From Paenibacillus sp. R14(2021) (lineage in GTDB: Bacteria; Bacillota; Bacilli; Paenibacillales; Paenibacillaceae), in NCBI RefSeq assembly GCF_019431355.1, contig NZ_CP080269.1, positions 2,508,501 to 2,572,500 on the forward strand: DNA of 64,000 nt, written 5' to 3'. The notes below the pieces were generated by a model, which saw only the letters and a program-made list of their open reading frames with translations, was not told where the DNA came from and did not search any database. Position numbers and translations under genes: made by a program. This document shows positions 45,432 to 56,400 of this stretch, piece after piece (positions within the stretch are counted from its first letter, which is position 1; every line of letters starts with the position of its first letter).

Positions 45432-46592
45432 TTATTTCAAATTCAACGACGGGCCTTGAAGGCCGATTCGCTGAATGACCGTATGCGCTTTGAACTCAAT
45501 GACCGCATCGGCGTACAACTGCGGCCATTTCGGTTCGAGCGACGGCCATAGCCCAGGATGCTGGCGGTTCATCGCTTCGCCGAAGCCGAAAATATCGCTC
45601 TTGTACTTCTTTTGCGTTTTTCGAGTCAACTGCGCTAGCTCCTTCTCCGTGCTGCGATTCATGGCATCCTCAAACAGCTTCAGATTATGCATGACCGTCA
45701 GATCCAGATTTGTATTGTTCTCCCGCAGGATGGCTTGACCGGTCAAATCCACTTGAATATGCACTCGCCTGTCGGCATCGAGACGGGCCTTCGTTCTGCC
45801 TCGCGCATGCGTGACCTCCACGCTGAACAGCCCCTCTCCTCCCGGCAGCTTAACTGTGAGGCCTAAGCTGTTCAGTTGGTTGATGACCCACAGCCGATGA
45901 GCGGATTCCCTTAGGTTGCAGTACCCGACCAGCATATGCTCAGCATTGAAGATCGCCCGGCCGTAAAATTTGACCGTTTTCTTGCGAAGCTCTTTATTCT
46001 CTTCGATCTCGATCGCCGGCAGCGTAGGGCTGCTTCCCGGCTCGTTCGCCGCAATTAAATAATCAATCAGCGAATTTCCGATGCTCGTTCCGATCGCCTG
46101 GCGGATTTTCAGCGGCGCGATCGCCGGTATTTTCTCAAGCGGATACGGTATTTTGATGGCTTCGAGCGCCGTGCCGTCTTTTACGATCCACAAGTCTGTT
46201 CGAATCCGGTTGTCGGGGTCGCGCGTTAATGAGTCCAACAGATTCGGAAAACCGCGCATTGCAAGCTCTTCTCCAACGTACAGATTACGGCGTTGGCCGC
46301 GCGTGACCTTGCGGGATAATTTTTGCTGCAGTTTGAGAACCGCATCGAATACATTCGCGCCCGTACTCGTTTCGATAATGTAGGATTGCGCTGTGCTTGT
46401 GTTCTCCATGACCTTCTGCGGAAGGACGAATTGAACGCTCAACGCGTAAGTGCCGTCTTTTCTCAGATCGATGCCCCCTCCGATGTCGAACAAACGGTTG
46501 TTTAATTCCTGGCGATCCCAGCAGCCGGTTAGCAGCAGACAACAGGCAAGCAGCACGAGTAAGAGCTTTCCCTGTCCACGATTAACGGCCAT
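45432..46592 (-). CDS. Germinant receptor C subunit (Ger(x)C lipoprotein), operon 3
   Basis: 386 residues. Signal peptide ends LLTGC (Cys24), followed by WDRQELNNRLF. Family segments GQRRNLYVGEELAMRGFPNLLDSLTRD and KSDIFGFGEAMNRQHP are close to the operon 1 C subunit (KADVFGFGRIFHAAHP there). RBS AAAGGAGG lies inside the end of the A gene, with an 11-bp gene overlap. Confidence 0.93.
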   Translation of the reverse strand: MAVNRGQGKLLLVLLACCLLLTGCWDRQELNNRLFDIGGGIDLRKDGTYALSVQFVLPQKVMENTSTAQSYIIETSTGANVFDAVLKLQQKLSRKVTRGQRRNLYVGEELAMRGFPNLLDSLTRDPDNRIRTDLWIVKDGTALEAIKIPYPLEKIPAIAPLKIRQAIGTSIGNSLIDYLIAANEPGSSPTLPAIEIEENKELRKKTVKFYGRAIFNAEHMLVGYCNLRESAHRLWVINQLNSLGLTVKLPGGEGLFSVEVTHARGRTKARLDADRRVHIQVDLTGQAILRENNTNLDLTVMHNLKLFEDAMNRSTEKELAQLTRKTQKKYKSDIFGFGEAMNRQHPGLWPSLEPKWPQLYADAVIEFKAHTVIQRIGLQGPSLNLK

Positions 46593-48084
46593 ATTTCCTC
46601 CTTTTCGCCCAACCGATAATCGAAATGGGCAGCCTCTCCATTCCCCAGCGCGGCGCTCTGATTAGCGTATCCTTCAATTCATCCAGCTGAAGCGGCGCGA
46701 TCGGACTCATATACGGGACTCCGAATGATTCCAGCCTCACCAAATGGATCAAAATAATGATGGTCCCCATGGCGATGCCGTATAAGCCGAGGCTCCCAGA
46801 CAGAATCAACAGCGGAAAGCGAAGGATACGGAAGGCGATACCCATGTTGTAGCGTGGAATCGCAAACGATGCGATACCCGTCATGGAGACGATGATAACC
46901 ATCGGGGCGGATACGATACCCGCCTGAACGGCAGCCTGGCCAATGACCAGCGCGCCGACGATGCTGACCGCGGAACCGACGACCTGCGGCAGTCGGATGC
47001 CGGCCTCGCGCAGCCCTTCAAACAGAAACTCCATCAGCAGTGCCTCGATGACGCTCGGGAACGGTACGCCTTCACGGGCCATTGTGATGCTGTACAGGAA
47101 ATTGGTCGGCAGCAGCTGCGGGTGAAACGTCGTGATGGCAACGAACATGGACGGCAGGTACAAGGAAACAAAGAACAAACTAAACCGTGTCCAGCGGATC
47201 AGCGTCGCGTAGATGAAGCGCTCGTAATAATCTTCAACAGACTGGAACGCCGTCCAGAACGTCATGGGGACAATGAGCACGTAGGGCGTTCCGTCCGTCA
47301 CGATTGCTGCTTTTCCTTCCAGCAGCGCCGCCGCGACAATGTCCGGCCGCTCCGTATTTTGGATTTGCGGGAAGGGGCTGAAGGACTTGTCTTCAATAAA
47401 TTCTTCGATATAGCCCGATTCAAGAACGGAATCGATCTTGATCCGGGACAGACGCTCCTTCACGAGTGCAATCATGTCCGGCTTCGCGATTCCGTCGATA
47501 TACATCAGGGAGATCTTCGTCTTAGACAGCTTCCCTGCGATGATGGATTCCGACTTCAGACGCGGTGTTTGAATCCTGCGGCGGATGAGATTGAGATTAA
47601 TGAAGATGGTCTCGGTGAAGCTCTCGCGCGGGCCGCGGATGGCATTTTCCGAAGACGGCTCCTCGACGCCCCGATGATCCGTGCCGCAGATATCCACATA
47701 GAGCGCTTGCTTCTCGCCGTTCAGCAGGATGCCCAGGTTGCCCTGCAATACGGCTTCAACGAACGTCTTGCAGTCTTCGGTGGTTTCTAATGTATGCACC
47801 GCGGCAAAATATTGCTTGATCAGCGCATTTGCAGCTATGCTTTCCCCGTCGCGGCCGGCTCTTTCCGTTACCCAGGATTGGAAAAGGCCCGGCACGACCG
47901 TTTTCGTATCGACAACGCCGAGAATATAGACGAACAACAGGCTGCTGTCCGCGGACAGCGGCAGCAGCTGAAAACAGATGTCCGAGCACCCGCTGAAGAT
48001 CGTTCGGAGCATCGCCTCATTGTCTTTGAGGGAGGCATAGAAATGGTCCTGCGGACAATTAAAATCGATGTTTGGTGGACACAT
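46582..48084 (-). CDS. Germinant receptor A subunit (GerA family), operon 3
   Basis: 500 residues with the GerA blocks GPRESFTETIFINLNLIRRR, VLESGYIEEFIEDKSFSPF, QIQNTERPDIVAAALLEG, and a membrane domain with EGLREAGIRLPQVVGSAVSI. Several of these are nearly identical to operon 1. The RBS is weak (GGGG). Upstream on the minus strand GTATA-N18-CAAAATA (about 48145-48176) resembles a SigG promoter with one mismatch in the -10. First gene of an A-C-B operon. Confidence 0.92.
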   Translation of the reverse strand: MCPPNIDFNCPQDHFYASLKDNEAMLRTIFSGCSDICFQLLPLSADSSLLFVYILGVVDTKTVVPGLFQSWVTERAGRDGESIAANALIKQYFAAVHTLETTEDCKTFVEAVLQGNLGILLNGEKQALYVDICGTDHRGVEEPSSENAIRGPRESFTETIFINLNLIRRRIQTPRLKSESIIAGKLSKTKISLMYIDGIAKPDMIALVKERLSRIKIDSVLESGYIEEFIEDKSFSPFPQIQNTERPDIVAAALLEGKAAIVTDGTPYVLIVPMTFWTAFQSVEDYYERFIYATLIRWTRFSLFFVSLYLPSMFVAITTFHPQLLPTNFLYSITMAREGVPFPSVIEALLMEFLFEGLREAGIRLPQVVGSAVSIVGALVIGQAAVQAGIVSAPMVIIVSMTGIASFAIPRYNMGIAFRILRFPLLILSGSLGLYGIAMGTIIILIHLVRLESFGVPYMSPIAPLQLDELKDTLIRAPRWGMERLPISIIGWAKRRKYGR

Positions 48085-48194
48085 GTATTCATAACCCCAT
48101 TACTGGATTGAATCATTTCGTTTATTTTGGTTTAAATTGGCTACATTTATACCTGTTTCCAGCACTAGCCTTTCTCTGCTTCGCCAAATCACGC

Positions 48195-48233
48195 AAAAAA
48201 AGGCTGAGGACAGGTATCGAAACCCGCTCAGCC
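48195..48233 (-). terminator. Terminator of the Tet(L)-like exporter gene
   Basis: GGCTGAG (48202-48208) pairs with CTCAGCC (48227-48233); seven T follow on the minus strand. Confidence 0.75.
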
Positions 48234-48259
48234 CTGCTTTATTGTATTGTGAACCCCCA

Positions 48260-49636
48260 TTAGCCTTGCGAAGGCGAAGCCTGCAGCTTGCGCGCGCCAG
48301 CGCGAAGATAGACAAGCGCGCCGAGGATCGAGAGAGCGACGATAACGACCATGCCCCAGAAAATATTGCTGTAGGCCGTTTCAAACGCCAGATTCTTCTG
48401 CCAGCCGAGCGCGCTCGCCGTCGCGGCCACGCCGAACGCACCGCTGAAGAACTGCATCAGCTGGAAAAATCCGAGCCCGGAGCCGATTTGCGACGGCTGC
48501 AGCAGCTTCGTAATTTCATTGGAAACGCTGCTCGACAAGACGGTGAAGCTGATGCTCATGAGCATGTAAATCAACATGATGGTGAGGTACGACACGCTGC
48601 CGAACAAAGCGAACAAAATAACGGACAGCAGCATCAGCAGCGGAATGTACCGAATAAGCGAGCTGTTGCCGCGCGCATCGATAATGCGTCCCACTCGGCG
48701 CGATACAATCATCGCGACTACGGAGCCGGGGAAAATAACAAGGCCGACTTCGATCGCGCTCAGCCCGTAGCCTCGCACAAGAATTTGCGGCATGAGGAAC
48801 AACGTCGCGAAGCTGCAAATATAAGCGGCGATGCCGACAGCCCCTAATGTCAGGTACGATCGGTTTTGAAACAAGGCCGGAAGGACGAACGGCTCTCTTG
48901 CTTTATTAATCCGGTAACTGAACAAGGCGAGGAAGATGACGCCAATGATCAGCATGATCCAATTGTGGTTCGTCAGAAATAATAGAAGGCCGGTTACCCC
49001 GACGCCGATGAACAATGCGCCAGGGGCATCAAATGTCCCTTTGCGCGGCTCTTCTTTCGGAATCAGCTTTATGAAGGACGGTACGAGCAGCAGGGTGATT
49101 GCCGTGACCACGAACAAAATATGCCAGCCCAGAAATTCAACGATTGCACCGCCGACGACAGGGCCAAGACCAAGACCAAGCGATACGGAAGACGCAATCA
49201 TGGCCATTGCCTTACCCCGTCTCTCCACGGGCACGTAGCGGGTAATCAAGAGCAGCGACAGTGCTGGAATCGCGCCTGCACCGCTCGCTTGAATAATGCG
49301 AACGATCAGGAGCGCAAGGAAGTTGCCGCTGAACAATCCGCCGATGGCTGCTAAGCTCAGTGAAAGAAGAGCGATGACGAATAATCTTCGAATCGGCACG
49401 AAATCGGCAAGCCGGCTGTACGTAATGGAGGAGATGGCGAATACGATGGAATAGCCGGTCACTACCCACGAAGTCAGCGAAGCCGACAGCTGAAATGATT
49501 GCGCGACGGACGGCAAGGCGACGTTAAACATCATCGTATTCATAATAACGAGCACAACGGTCAAGCCAAGCAGCAGATAGATGGCGCCTTCTTTTAACGA
49601 AGTCGCCTCTGCTGCATTTGAAGTTCGGGTTGTCAT
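48260..49636 (-). CDS. 14-TM MFS exporter, Tet(L)/Tet(38)-like
   Basis: 458 residues, the same length as TetA(L). Motifs match that group: NVALPSVAQSF near TM1, RIIQASGAGAIPALSLLLITRYVPVERRGKA across TM4-TM5 (compare the GAGAAAFPAL region of TetA(L)) and the antiporter motif GLGPVVGGAI. It is probably a drug or cation:H+ antiporter of the inner membrane; tetracycline is only one possible substrate. RBS GAGGT. A TetR-family gene lies directly upstream on the same strand, and an operator-like palindrome lies between them. Confidence 0.87.
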   Translation of the reverse strand: MTTRTSNAAEATSLKEGAIYLLLGLTVVLVIMNTMMFNVALPSVAQSFQLSASLTSWVVTGYSIVFAISSITYSRLADFVPIRRLFVIALLSLSLAAIGGLFSGNFLALLIVRIIQASGAGAIPALSLLLITRYVPVERRGKAMAMIASSVSLGLGLGPVVGGAIVEFLGWHILFVVTAITLLLVPSFIKLIPKEEPRKGTFDAPGALFIGVGVTGLLLFLTNHNWIMLIIGVIFLALFSYRINKAREPFVLPALFQNRSYLTLGAVGIAAYICSFATLFLMPQILVRGYGLSAIEVGLVIFPGSVVAMIVSRRVGRIIDARGNSSLIRYIPLLMLLSVILFALFGSVSYLTIMLIYMLMSISFTVLSSSVSNEITKLLQPSQIGSGLGFFQLMQFFSGAFGVAATASALGWQKNLAFETAYSNIFWGMVVIVALSILGALVYLRAGARKLQASPSQG

Positions 49637-49757
49637 TAGTAATTAACCTCACTTTGTATTTGTATAAGAATAATCGAATAAATCGATTGAATATTTCACT
49701 TTGCTTTATCTATTTCCTAACGAGCCGTTATTTATGGTGAGATATATAGGGAATCTT

Positions 49758-49775
49758 ACTATCTAGTTAGTAAGT
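49758..49775. promoter_or_regulatory. TetR operator in front of the exporter gene
   Basis: ACTATCTAGTTAGTAAGT, an 18-bp imperfect palindrome differing at a few positions from the perfect site in front of tetR (50380-50397). It lies about 120 bp upstream of the exporter start, just before a TATATA that may be its -10. Confidence 0.6.
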
Positions 49776-49812
49776 ACATGCTCTTTAAAATGCGGCGTTC
49801 GATAGCCGCATC

Positions 49813-50367
49813 TTAACTTCTGATCAAACGATTGATGGTATGCATGACTTGAGGTATAACATCCTTGCCTAATGCGCGTTTATATTGCATGGCGCCCTTC
49901 AAGCAGGACAACACGGCGAGCGCAACCGACTCGACATCCTCGTGCTTCATGATCCCACTATCGCTTGCTTCCCTCAAGATCTCTTCAAGAATGGACAGCT
50001 CGAATTCACTTACTTCCTGCACCTTCTGCCGCAGCGTCTCCGGGATCGACTCGAAATCAGCCTGCAGCGAAGAGATCGGGCATATCCCTGTTCCGCTTAC
50101 TTCAACTTTTCTTTTGAAGTAATGCGACAGCTTCTCTTCCGCATTTAACGAAGATTCCCTCAAAAAGGCGGACAGGTTTTGCAAATTATAATACAGCCGC
50201 TCCGCAACGGCAACGCCTAAATCCTCCTTCTTCTCATAATGATAATGGATGCTTGCTTTCGTGACGCCCAACTGCTTCGCCAGGTCGTCATAGCTGATCG
50301 CAACATAGCCTTTTTCCCGAATAAGCTTCATCGTTAAGTCGAGAATTTGTGTTTTTCGATTTTCCAT
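49813..50367 (-). CDS. TetR-family repressor, probably leaderless
   Basis: 184 residues. HTH at about 18-62 (KGYVAISYDDLAKQLGVTKASIHYHYEKKEDL) and a C-terminal domain of the TetR_C type with FKRKVEVSGTGICPISSLQAD. There is no Shine-Dalgarno sequence. A strong promoter (TTGACA-N17-TAGAAT) ends only 6 bp before the ATG, so the mRNA should start at or next to the start codon. A perfect palindrome fills the promoter spacer, and a similar one precedes the exporter gene, so the protein is inferred to repress both. Confidence 0.9.
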   Translation of the reverse strand: MENRKTQILDLTMKLIREKGYVAISYDDLAKQLGVTKASIHYHYEKKEDLGVAVAERLYYNLQNLSAFLRESSLNAEEKLSHYFKRKVEVSGTGICPISSLQADFESIPETLRQKVQEVSEFELSILEEILREASDSGIMKHEDVESVALAVLSCLKGAMQYKRALGKDVIPQVMHTINRLIRS

Positions 50368-50373
50368 ATTCGT

Positions 50374-50402
50374 ATTCTAACTTACTAGTTAGTAAGTGTC
50401 AA
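50374..50402 (-). promoter_or_regulatory. tetR promoter with operator in its spacer
   Basis: On the minus strand TTGACA (complement of 50397-50402), 17 bp, TAGAAT (complement of 50374-50379). The 18-bp palindrome at 50380-50397 has perfect 8-bp arms ACTTACTA/TAGTAAGT about a 2-bp centre and covers the spacer exactly. The predicted start site coincides with the A of the ATG at 50367. Confidence 0.75.
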
Positions 50403-50442
50403 CACAGATTATGACGACTCCATATTTATTGATGGGGCAAAG

Positions 50443-50479
50443 AAAAAAGGGCCGAGCCTGTTTCTGATGCTCAACCCTT
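50443..50479 (-). terminator. Terminator of the glucan synthase gene
   Basis: AAGGG..GAGC pairs with GCTC..CCCTT; six T follow on the minus strand. Confidence 0.7.
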
Positions 50480-50498
50480 GCTCATCCAACAGCTTCAC

Positions 50499-53400
50499 TT
50501 ATAGCGTCAGTTCGATCTGGTGAATACCGCGGTCATCCTGCAGCGGAATGAACGGTCCTTCCATCTCGGCCTGCGCGGTTCGTTCAACTTCCTGACCGTC
50601 GATTCGGAGCGATGTCCAGCCCGTCGATTTACGGGATGGATTACTGACAGCAATTCGGTACTCTGTGCCTTTGTATTTGTAATTGACGTTGAACCCCGGC
50701 CAATCGCGGGGAATGCACGGCTCTAGAAGCAGCCGCTCGCCTCTGCGCTTCAGTCCAAGTATCCATTCAATGCCTGCCTGATACATCCAGCCGGACGCTC
50801 CCGTATACCAGGTCCATCCGGCATGCCCGCGATGCGGCTCTTCGCTGTACACATCGGCCGACATGACATAGGGCTCACCCACATAGGTGCGGACCTCGGT
50901 CGACGTCTTGGTATGCATGACTGGGTTGAACAAATGAAACAGCTCGAACGCTTTGTCGCCGTCGCCAAGCCCGCACCATGCGACAATGCTCCAGATGACG
51001 CCATGCGTATACTGGCCGCCGTTCTCCCGGATACCTGGCGGGTAGCCTTGGATATAGCCGGGGCTCGGGTGCGTCTTATCGAACGGGGGCGTTAAAATAT
51101 GCGCCAGCGCCAAATCCCGATCGACGAGCTCCCGGTCGAAGGACTGCATCGCCTGCTGCGCGCGTTCCCGCGGCGCCATGCCGGATATGACCGACCAGGA
51201 CTGGGCGATGGAGTCAATGCGGCATTCCGCATTGTGCACGGAGCCGAGCCATTGCCCGCCGTCCGTGAACGCACGGCGGTACCATTGCCCGTCCCACGCC
51301 GATTCCTGCAGCGCATTCGCCAGCTGCTTGCGCGTGGCCCAATAATGGTCGGCGCGTTCGTGATCCCCGCGCTGCTCGCAAAGCCTGGCGACGCCTTGCA
51401 GGACGTCGCCAAGGAACCAGCCCAGCCACACGCTTTCCCCTCTGCCATCTGGTCCGATATTGCTCATGCCGTCATTCCAGTCGCCAATGCCAATCAGCGG
51501 CAGTCCATGCTCACCGAACTGCAGCGAACGGTCGATTGCGCGCAGGCAGTGCTCCATAATGGTGCCGGTCTGCTCGGACTGCACGGTCGCTTCATAGCGC
51601 TCATGCTCGTCAACCTTGAGCGGCTCACTCTTCAGGAACGGAGCCGTCTCCTCCAGAATCGTCGTATCCCCCGTATGCTCCAGATAGCGTACAACCGCAT
51701 ACGGCAGCCATAGCAGATCATCCGAGAAGCGGGTACGGATGCCGCGATGCGTCTCTTCATGCCACCAGTGCTGTACGTCGCCTTCAATGAATTGATGCGA
51801 AGCGTGGAGAATGATCTGCCTGCGCGTCGCCTCGGGCTTGGTGTTCAGCAGCGCCAGTGAATCCTGCAGCTGATCACGGAAGCCGTAGGCACCGCCGACT
51901 TGATAGAAGGCCGATCTCGCCCACATCCGGCAGGCCAGCGTTTGATATAGAAGCCAGCTGTTCAGCATGACGTCCATCTCGGCGGACGGCGTGGACACCT
52001 TGAAGGTGCCAAGCATCTCCTGCCAGTAGGCGCGGATGTCTTCGAGCGCTTGGTCGCAGGCTTGCGCATCGGCGTATTTGTCAGCCAGCTTCCCTGCAGC
52101 CTCTCGAGAATCCTCACAGCCGAGCAGGATGTAGATCGTCTGTTCTTCGCCTGGAGCAAGCATCACGACGGACTGCACGGCCCCGCAAGCATCGTAGGCT
52201 GCGCCCGTCGTTCCAGAGAGCTGCCTGCTCCGCATAGCGGCAGGATGCTCCCAATCCCCTTCCCGCCCCAGAAATTCGAGCCGATCCCCAGTCCAACTTC
52301 GCTCCGCGCTGCCTGATTGCTCAGCTGCCGGCGGCGCGTTCACCGTCAAGAACGCTGTCGCTTCCCGGAAGGTGCCTTGGTACGTATTATGCGCAAGCAG
52401 AATGCCCGTATCCTCATCCCATTCCGTGATGATGTTGGCGGCATTGCCTTCACGGTGGACGCCAAGCACCCACTCCGCGTAATACGTGGCGGACAGCCGC
52501 TTGTCGTTGCCGGTCGTATTCTTTACCTGCAGCCGGATAATCTTCACCGGATCCTCCAGCGGAACGAAGACCGTCATCTGCTGCCTCAGGCCTCGGCTCT
52601 CATGCTCATAACGCGAATACCCTTTGCCGTAGGCCGCTTTGTAGACGGAAGCCTCTTCTTTGCGGGGATGGGTGAGCTGCCAATACTCACCGCTGTCTTC
52701 GTCCCGCAAGTAACACACCTCCCCCGGCGGATCAAGCGCAGGATCGTTGGACCATGGCGTCAGTTTGCATTCCCGGCTGTTGCGCCACCAAGTAAATCCC
52801 GTGAACAGCTCGGATGTGATGCAGCCGAATCGCGGATTGGCCATGACATTGATCCATGGCGCCGGCAGATGGTTGCCGTTCCTCAGCACGATCCGGTACT
52901 CGCTGCCATCCAGCGAGAAGCCGCCAAAGCCATTGAAGAATAAGAGCGAACTCTCCTCCGGTTCTGACGCTTGCGCAGGCTGCGCCGCTTCAGGCTGGAC
53001 GGATACCGACGACTGAGCCGACTCTTCCCGTACCCGCATTGCGGGCACGGATTGCGAGGACGCCGTCTCCAGCGGCTCGGCAAGCTGCAGCTGCGCTTTA
53101 AGGCTTGGACCGTCTGCGCGGAGAATCAGCCGCGCGACGGCGAACAGCAGCGTACGGTCTTCGGCAGGCTGCGACTCCCCCGCGATAATGTGGACGCCGC
53201 TCGGCCCGCCGCCGTGATTAGGCGCAACCTGCTCGACCATCCGCTGGATGGCGTCCCGCAGCTCCTGCTGGTATCCGCCCGGCGACTCGTTCCAGATGAC
53301 AAGGTCGAACAGCAGCCCCTTCCGGCGCAAGTATTCATAGCCGACGAGCAGCTTGTTCAAGAAAGGCAGGTTCGAGCTGTCATCGATGCTCGCCAGAACA

Positions 53401-56400
53401 ATCGGCCGGTCGCCGGACACGCCGTGTGCCCAGAGTCCCTCCTGGCTCTTGCTGTTTGCGGCAATGCTTTCTTCTTGTTCCTGCCGAAGCGGCGACGAGA
53501 ATAAAACACGTCCAGCAAGAAGCTGGTAAACCCCCGCATCTGCCGCCGTGATGTGCAGATGCTGCAAATCGATTTGGCTTCTCGTCCATGCCAGCTGGAA
53601 TGTACGAGTGACATGCTGTTCATGCGACAGCCGCACGGCCGTTTCGACGGCCTTCTCTCTGTCTGGCGCAGCCCCTGTAATCGCGGTCAGCACAGCTTGT
53701 CCGCCAGGCTCGATGCTGATCCGCCTGCGCATCACGAAGGCCGGATCGGCAACGGAACCGAAGGTGCCGCCTAATCGGGATTCCAATCCTCTTGGGTTCG
53801 CCAGCGTATGGCCTCTGCCGATAAACGACGCCCGGTCTGTCTCGAACTGAACCTGACCGGCCGCGCGTTCGCGTTCGCCTTCGCTGATCGTGAGCGTATG
53901 GAATGCCCACAGCGACTGCTCCCCTTCGTTGCGGGGACGCTTGCGGGCCAGCAAACACTCGGCATCCGCCGCGTACTCCGTCTGAATGAACAGCTTCGTA
54001 AACGCAGGATGAGCTTTGTCGGCATCTGGCGTCGCCATCGCAAGCTCAAGGAACGTCGTTACCTCGACGATCCGTGTTTCTTTGCCCTGATTCGTCAGCG
54101 TCAGCCTGCGGACCTCCGCGTTCGATTCCGGCGATACGGTGATGTCAAGCTGCGACCGAAGCTCGTCTTCCTCCCGAAGGAAGGTCGTCCGCTCCTGCAG
54201 AAACTGCACGCTCTGCTTATCTGACACGGTGCGGCATGGCAGGTAGGACGGCGACCAATGCTTATTCCGCGTCACATCCCGGAGGTACATATAGCTGCCC
54301 CATGGTTCCGCGACGGGATCCTCCCGCCAACGCGTCAAGGCGATGCCGCCAAAGCGAATAAATCCGCTGCCGCTGCTTGTCACGACCGAGGTCAACGACT
54401 CGTTGGCATGCACATTGACCTCGGGAATCGGCGTCGGCACGACGCTGAACTCACGCAGCGGGCCGATCTCCGCTGCTTTGGGCGGCTCGTTTCGTGTTCT
54501 GCCCGGCAGCTCCCGCTCCAGAATCGAGCTCTTGGGCGGCATCCGTTCGATCAGCAGCAGCTCGGCTGCCTGCACCCGTTTGTCGCAGTGGAAATAATCG
54601 ATCATCCGATCCGGCAGCAGCAGATTCGTCAGCGTCAGCAAGCTCATGCCCTGATGATGCGCCATGAAGCTTCGGATGACTTTACAGGATTCGCCCTGCG
54701 GCATGCGGGCCGGCGTGTAGTCGATCGCTTCATAGTAGCCGTAACGTCCGCGCGCACCGAGCTTCTCCATTCGCTCCAAATCCTTCAAGCCTTCACGGAG
54801 TGCGAAAGGAAGCGCCATGACCGCCGCATAAGGCGCGACGACCAAATCTTCCTCGAGTCCGCGCTTGAAGCCAAGACCCGGAACGCCGAATGCGCGGTAT
54901 TGATAATTCATTGCATAGTCGAACGCATAATAGCCCGATTCGGATATGCCGAAGGGAACGCCGCGTTCCTTGGCGTATTCGATCTGGCGCTTCACGACTC
55001 CGCGGTAGGTGCTGTCCCAGATCGTGTTGCGGTAGGTGCGCATGATTAGCCACGGCATCATATATTCGAACATGGTACCCGACCACGAGACCAGCGTCAC
55101 TCGTCTGCCGTGCTTCTTGGCGGTACGGCCGAGCGCCAGCCAGTGGGAAACCGATATTTGACCAAGCGCAATCGCTACGAAGCTGGTTTGTCGGGCCTCG
55201 GAAGCGAGCAAATCATATAATATCGTGTCGCGCTGGCCGGAGGAAGCATGAAAGCCGAGCACGAACAATTTCGCTTTGTCGTCGTACAACGGGCGAAAAT
55301 CCGTGGACGTGATCAGCTGCTCCAACCGATCAAGCAGCTCATAGCCGCGAGACAGCCAATTACCGGGATCCGCTTGAGGCGAACCCGTGTAATCCGCTGT
55401 ATGTCGCGATGCCCTGGTATGCACCTCGTAGAAATCCTCCGGACGGGTTGCCTCCAGCTCAACGGCAAACTCTACGGAAAGCTGTCCCCTGCTTCCCGGC
55501 ACAGGCTCTACGCGCATGGCTTGAGCGGCCTGCGTCAGCCAGTGCAGAAGTCCTTGCTTGACCGTCATCAAGCTGGCTACGAAGTTTCCTGAATCTACGG
55601 TGGACACGTAGGCTGGCTGCAGCAGCGCAAGCGAGGTGGTATCGTACCAGTTATAGAGATGTCCGTTCCATTTCTCCATCCGTTCAATCGTGTCGACGGT
55701 TCGATCGAGCCGCTCTACCAGTTCCTGCGTCGTAATGAGCTCGAGCTCCCTTGCCGCTACGGCCGCCGTCAGCAGAAATCCAATGTTGGTCGGCGACGTA
55801 CGGTGGGCAACGCCATTCGACGGCTCAATCTGGACATTGTCCGGCGGCAGGTAATGATCCCCCGCGCCGGCGTAGTCCTCATAGAAGTCCCATATTTGCT
55901 TCGCTAGACCGCGCAGCTGCTCCTTCGCTGCAGCATCAAGCTGTTCTCTGTAGTCGGTTATCGGCTGGTCGAGCCACCAGACGGCGAGCGGGGCAAGCAG
56001 CCATAATACGCAGAGCGCAAGCCCGAACCAGCGCAGCCCATCCCCCTGCCATGCGGCCGCAACAGCGAATAGAATGACGAGCAAGAAGCCTCCGTTTGCG
56101 CCAAGCAGAACAACGCGCCGCTTGCCACCTTGATTTCGCTCGATATGGGAGGAGCTGGTCCACTCCAGCAAACGCCGTTTGCTGAACCCGAGCCTGTAGA
56201 CGGTTTTGACGATAGCATCGATCAAGACAGCCGTTTGGAACGGCAGCGTCCATAACGCGATGCCGATATGTACGAACGTCGACCAATATCTCCGGGCATG
56301 AGGGTCAGCCGGCTTCACGAGCAATAGCTGCTTGATGAGCGGCAGCAGCATCGTTGCGAACACGAGGACAAGCCAGCGTACGGCGGATCCAGGCAGCACC

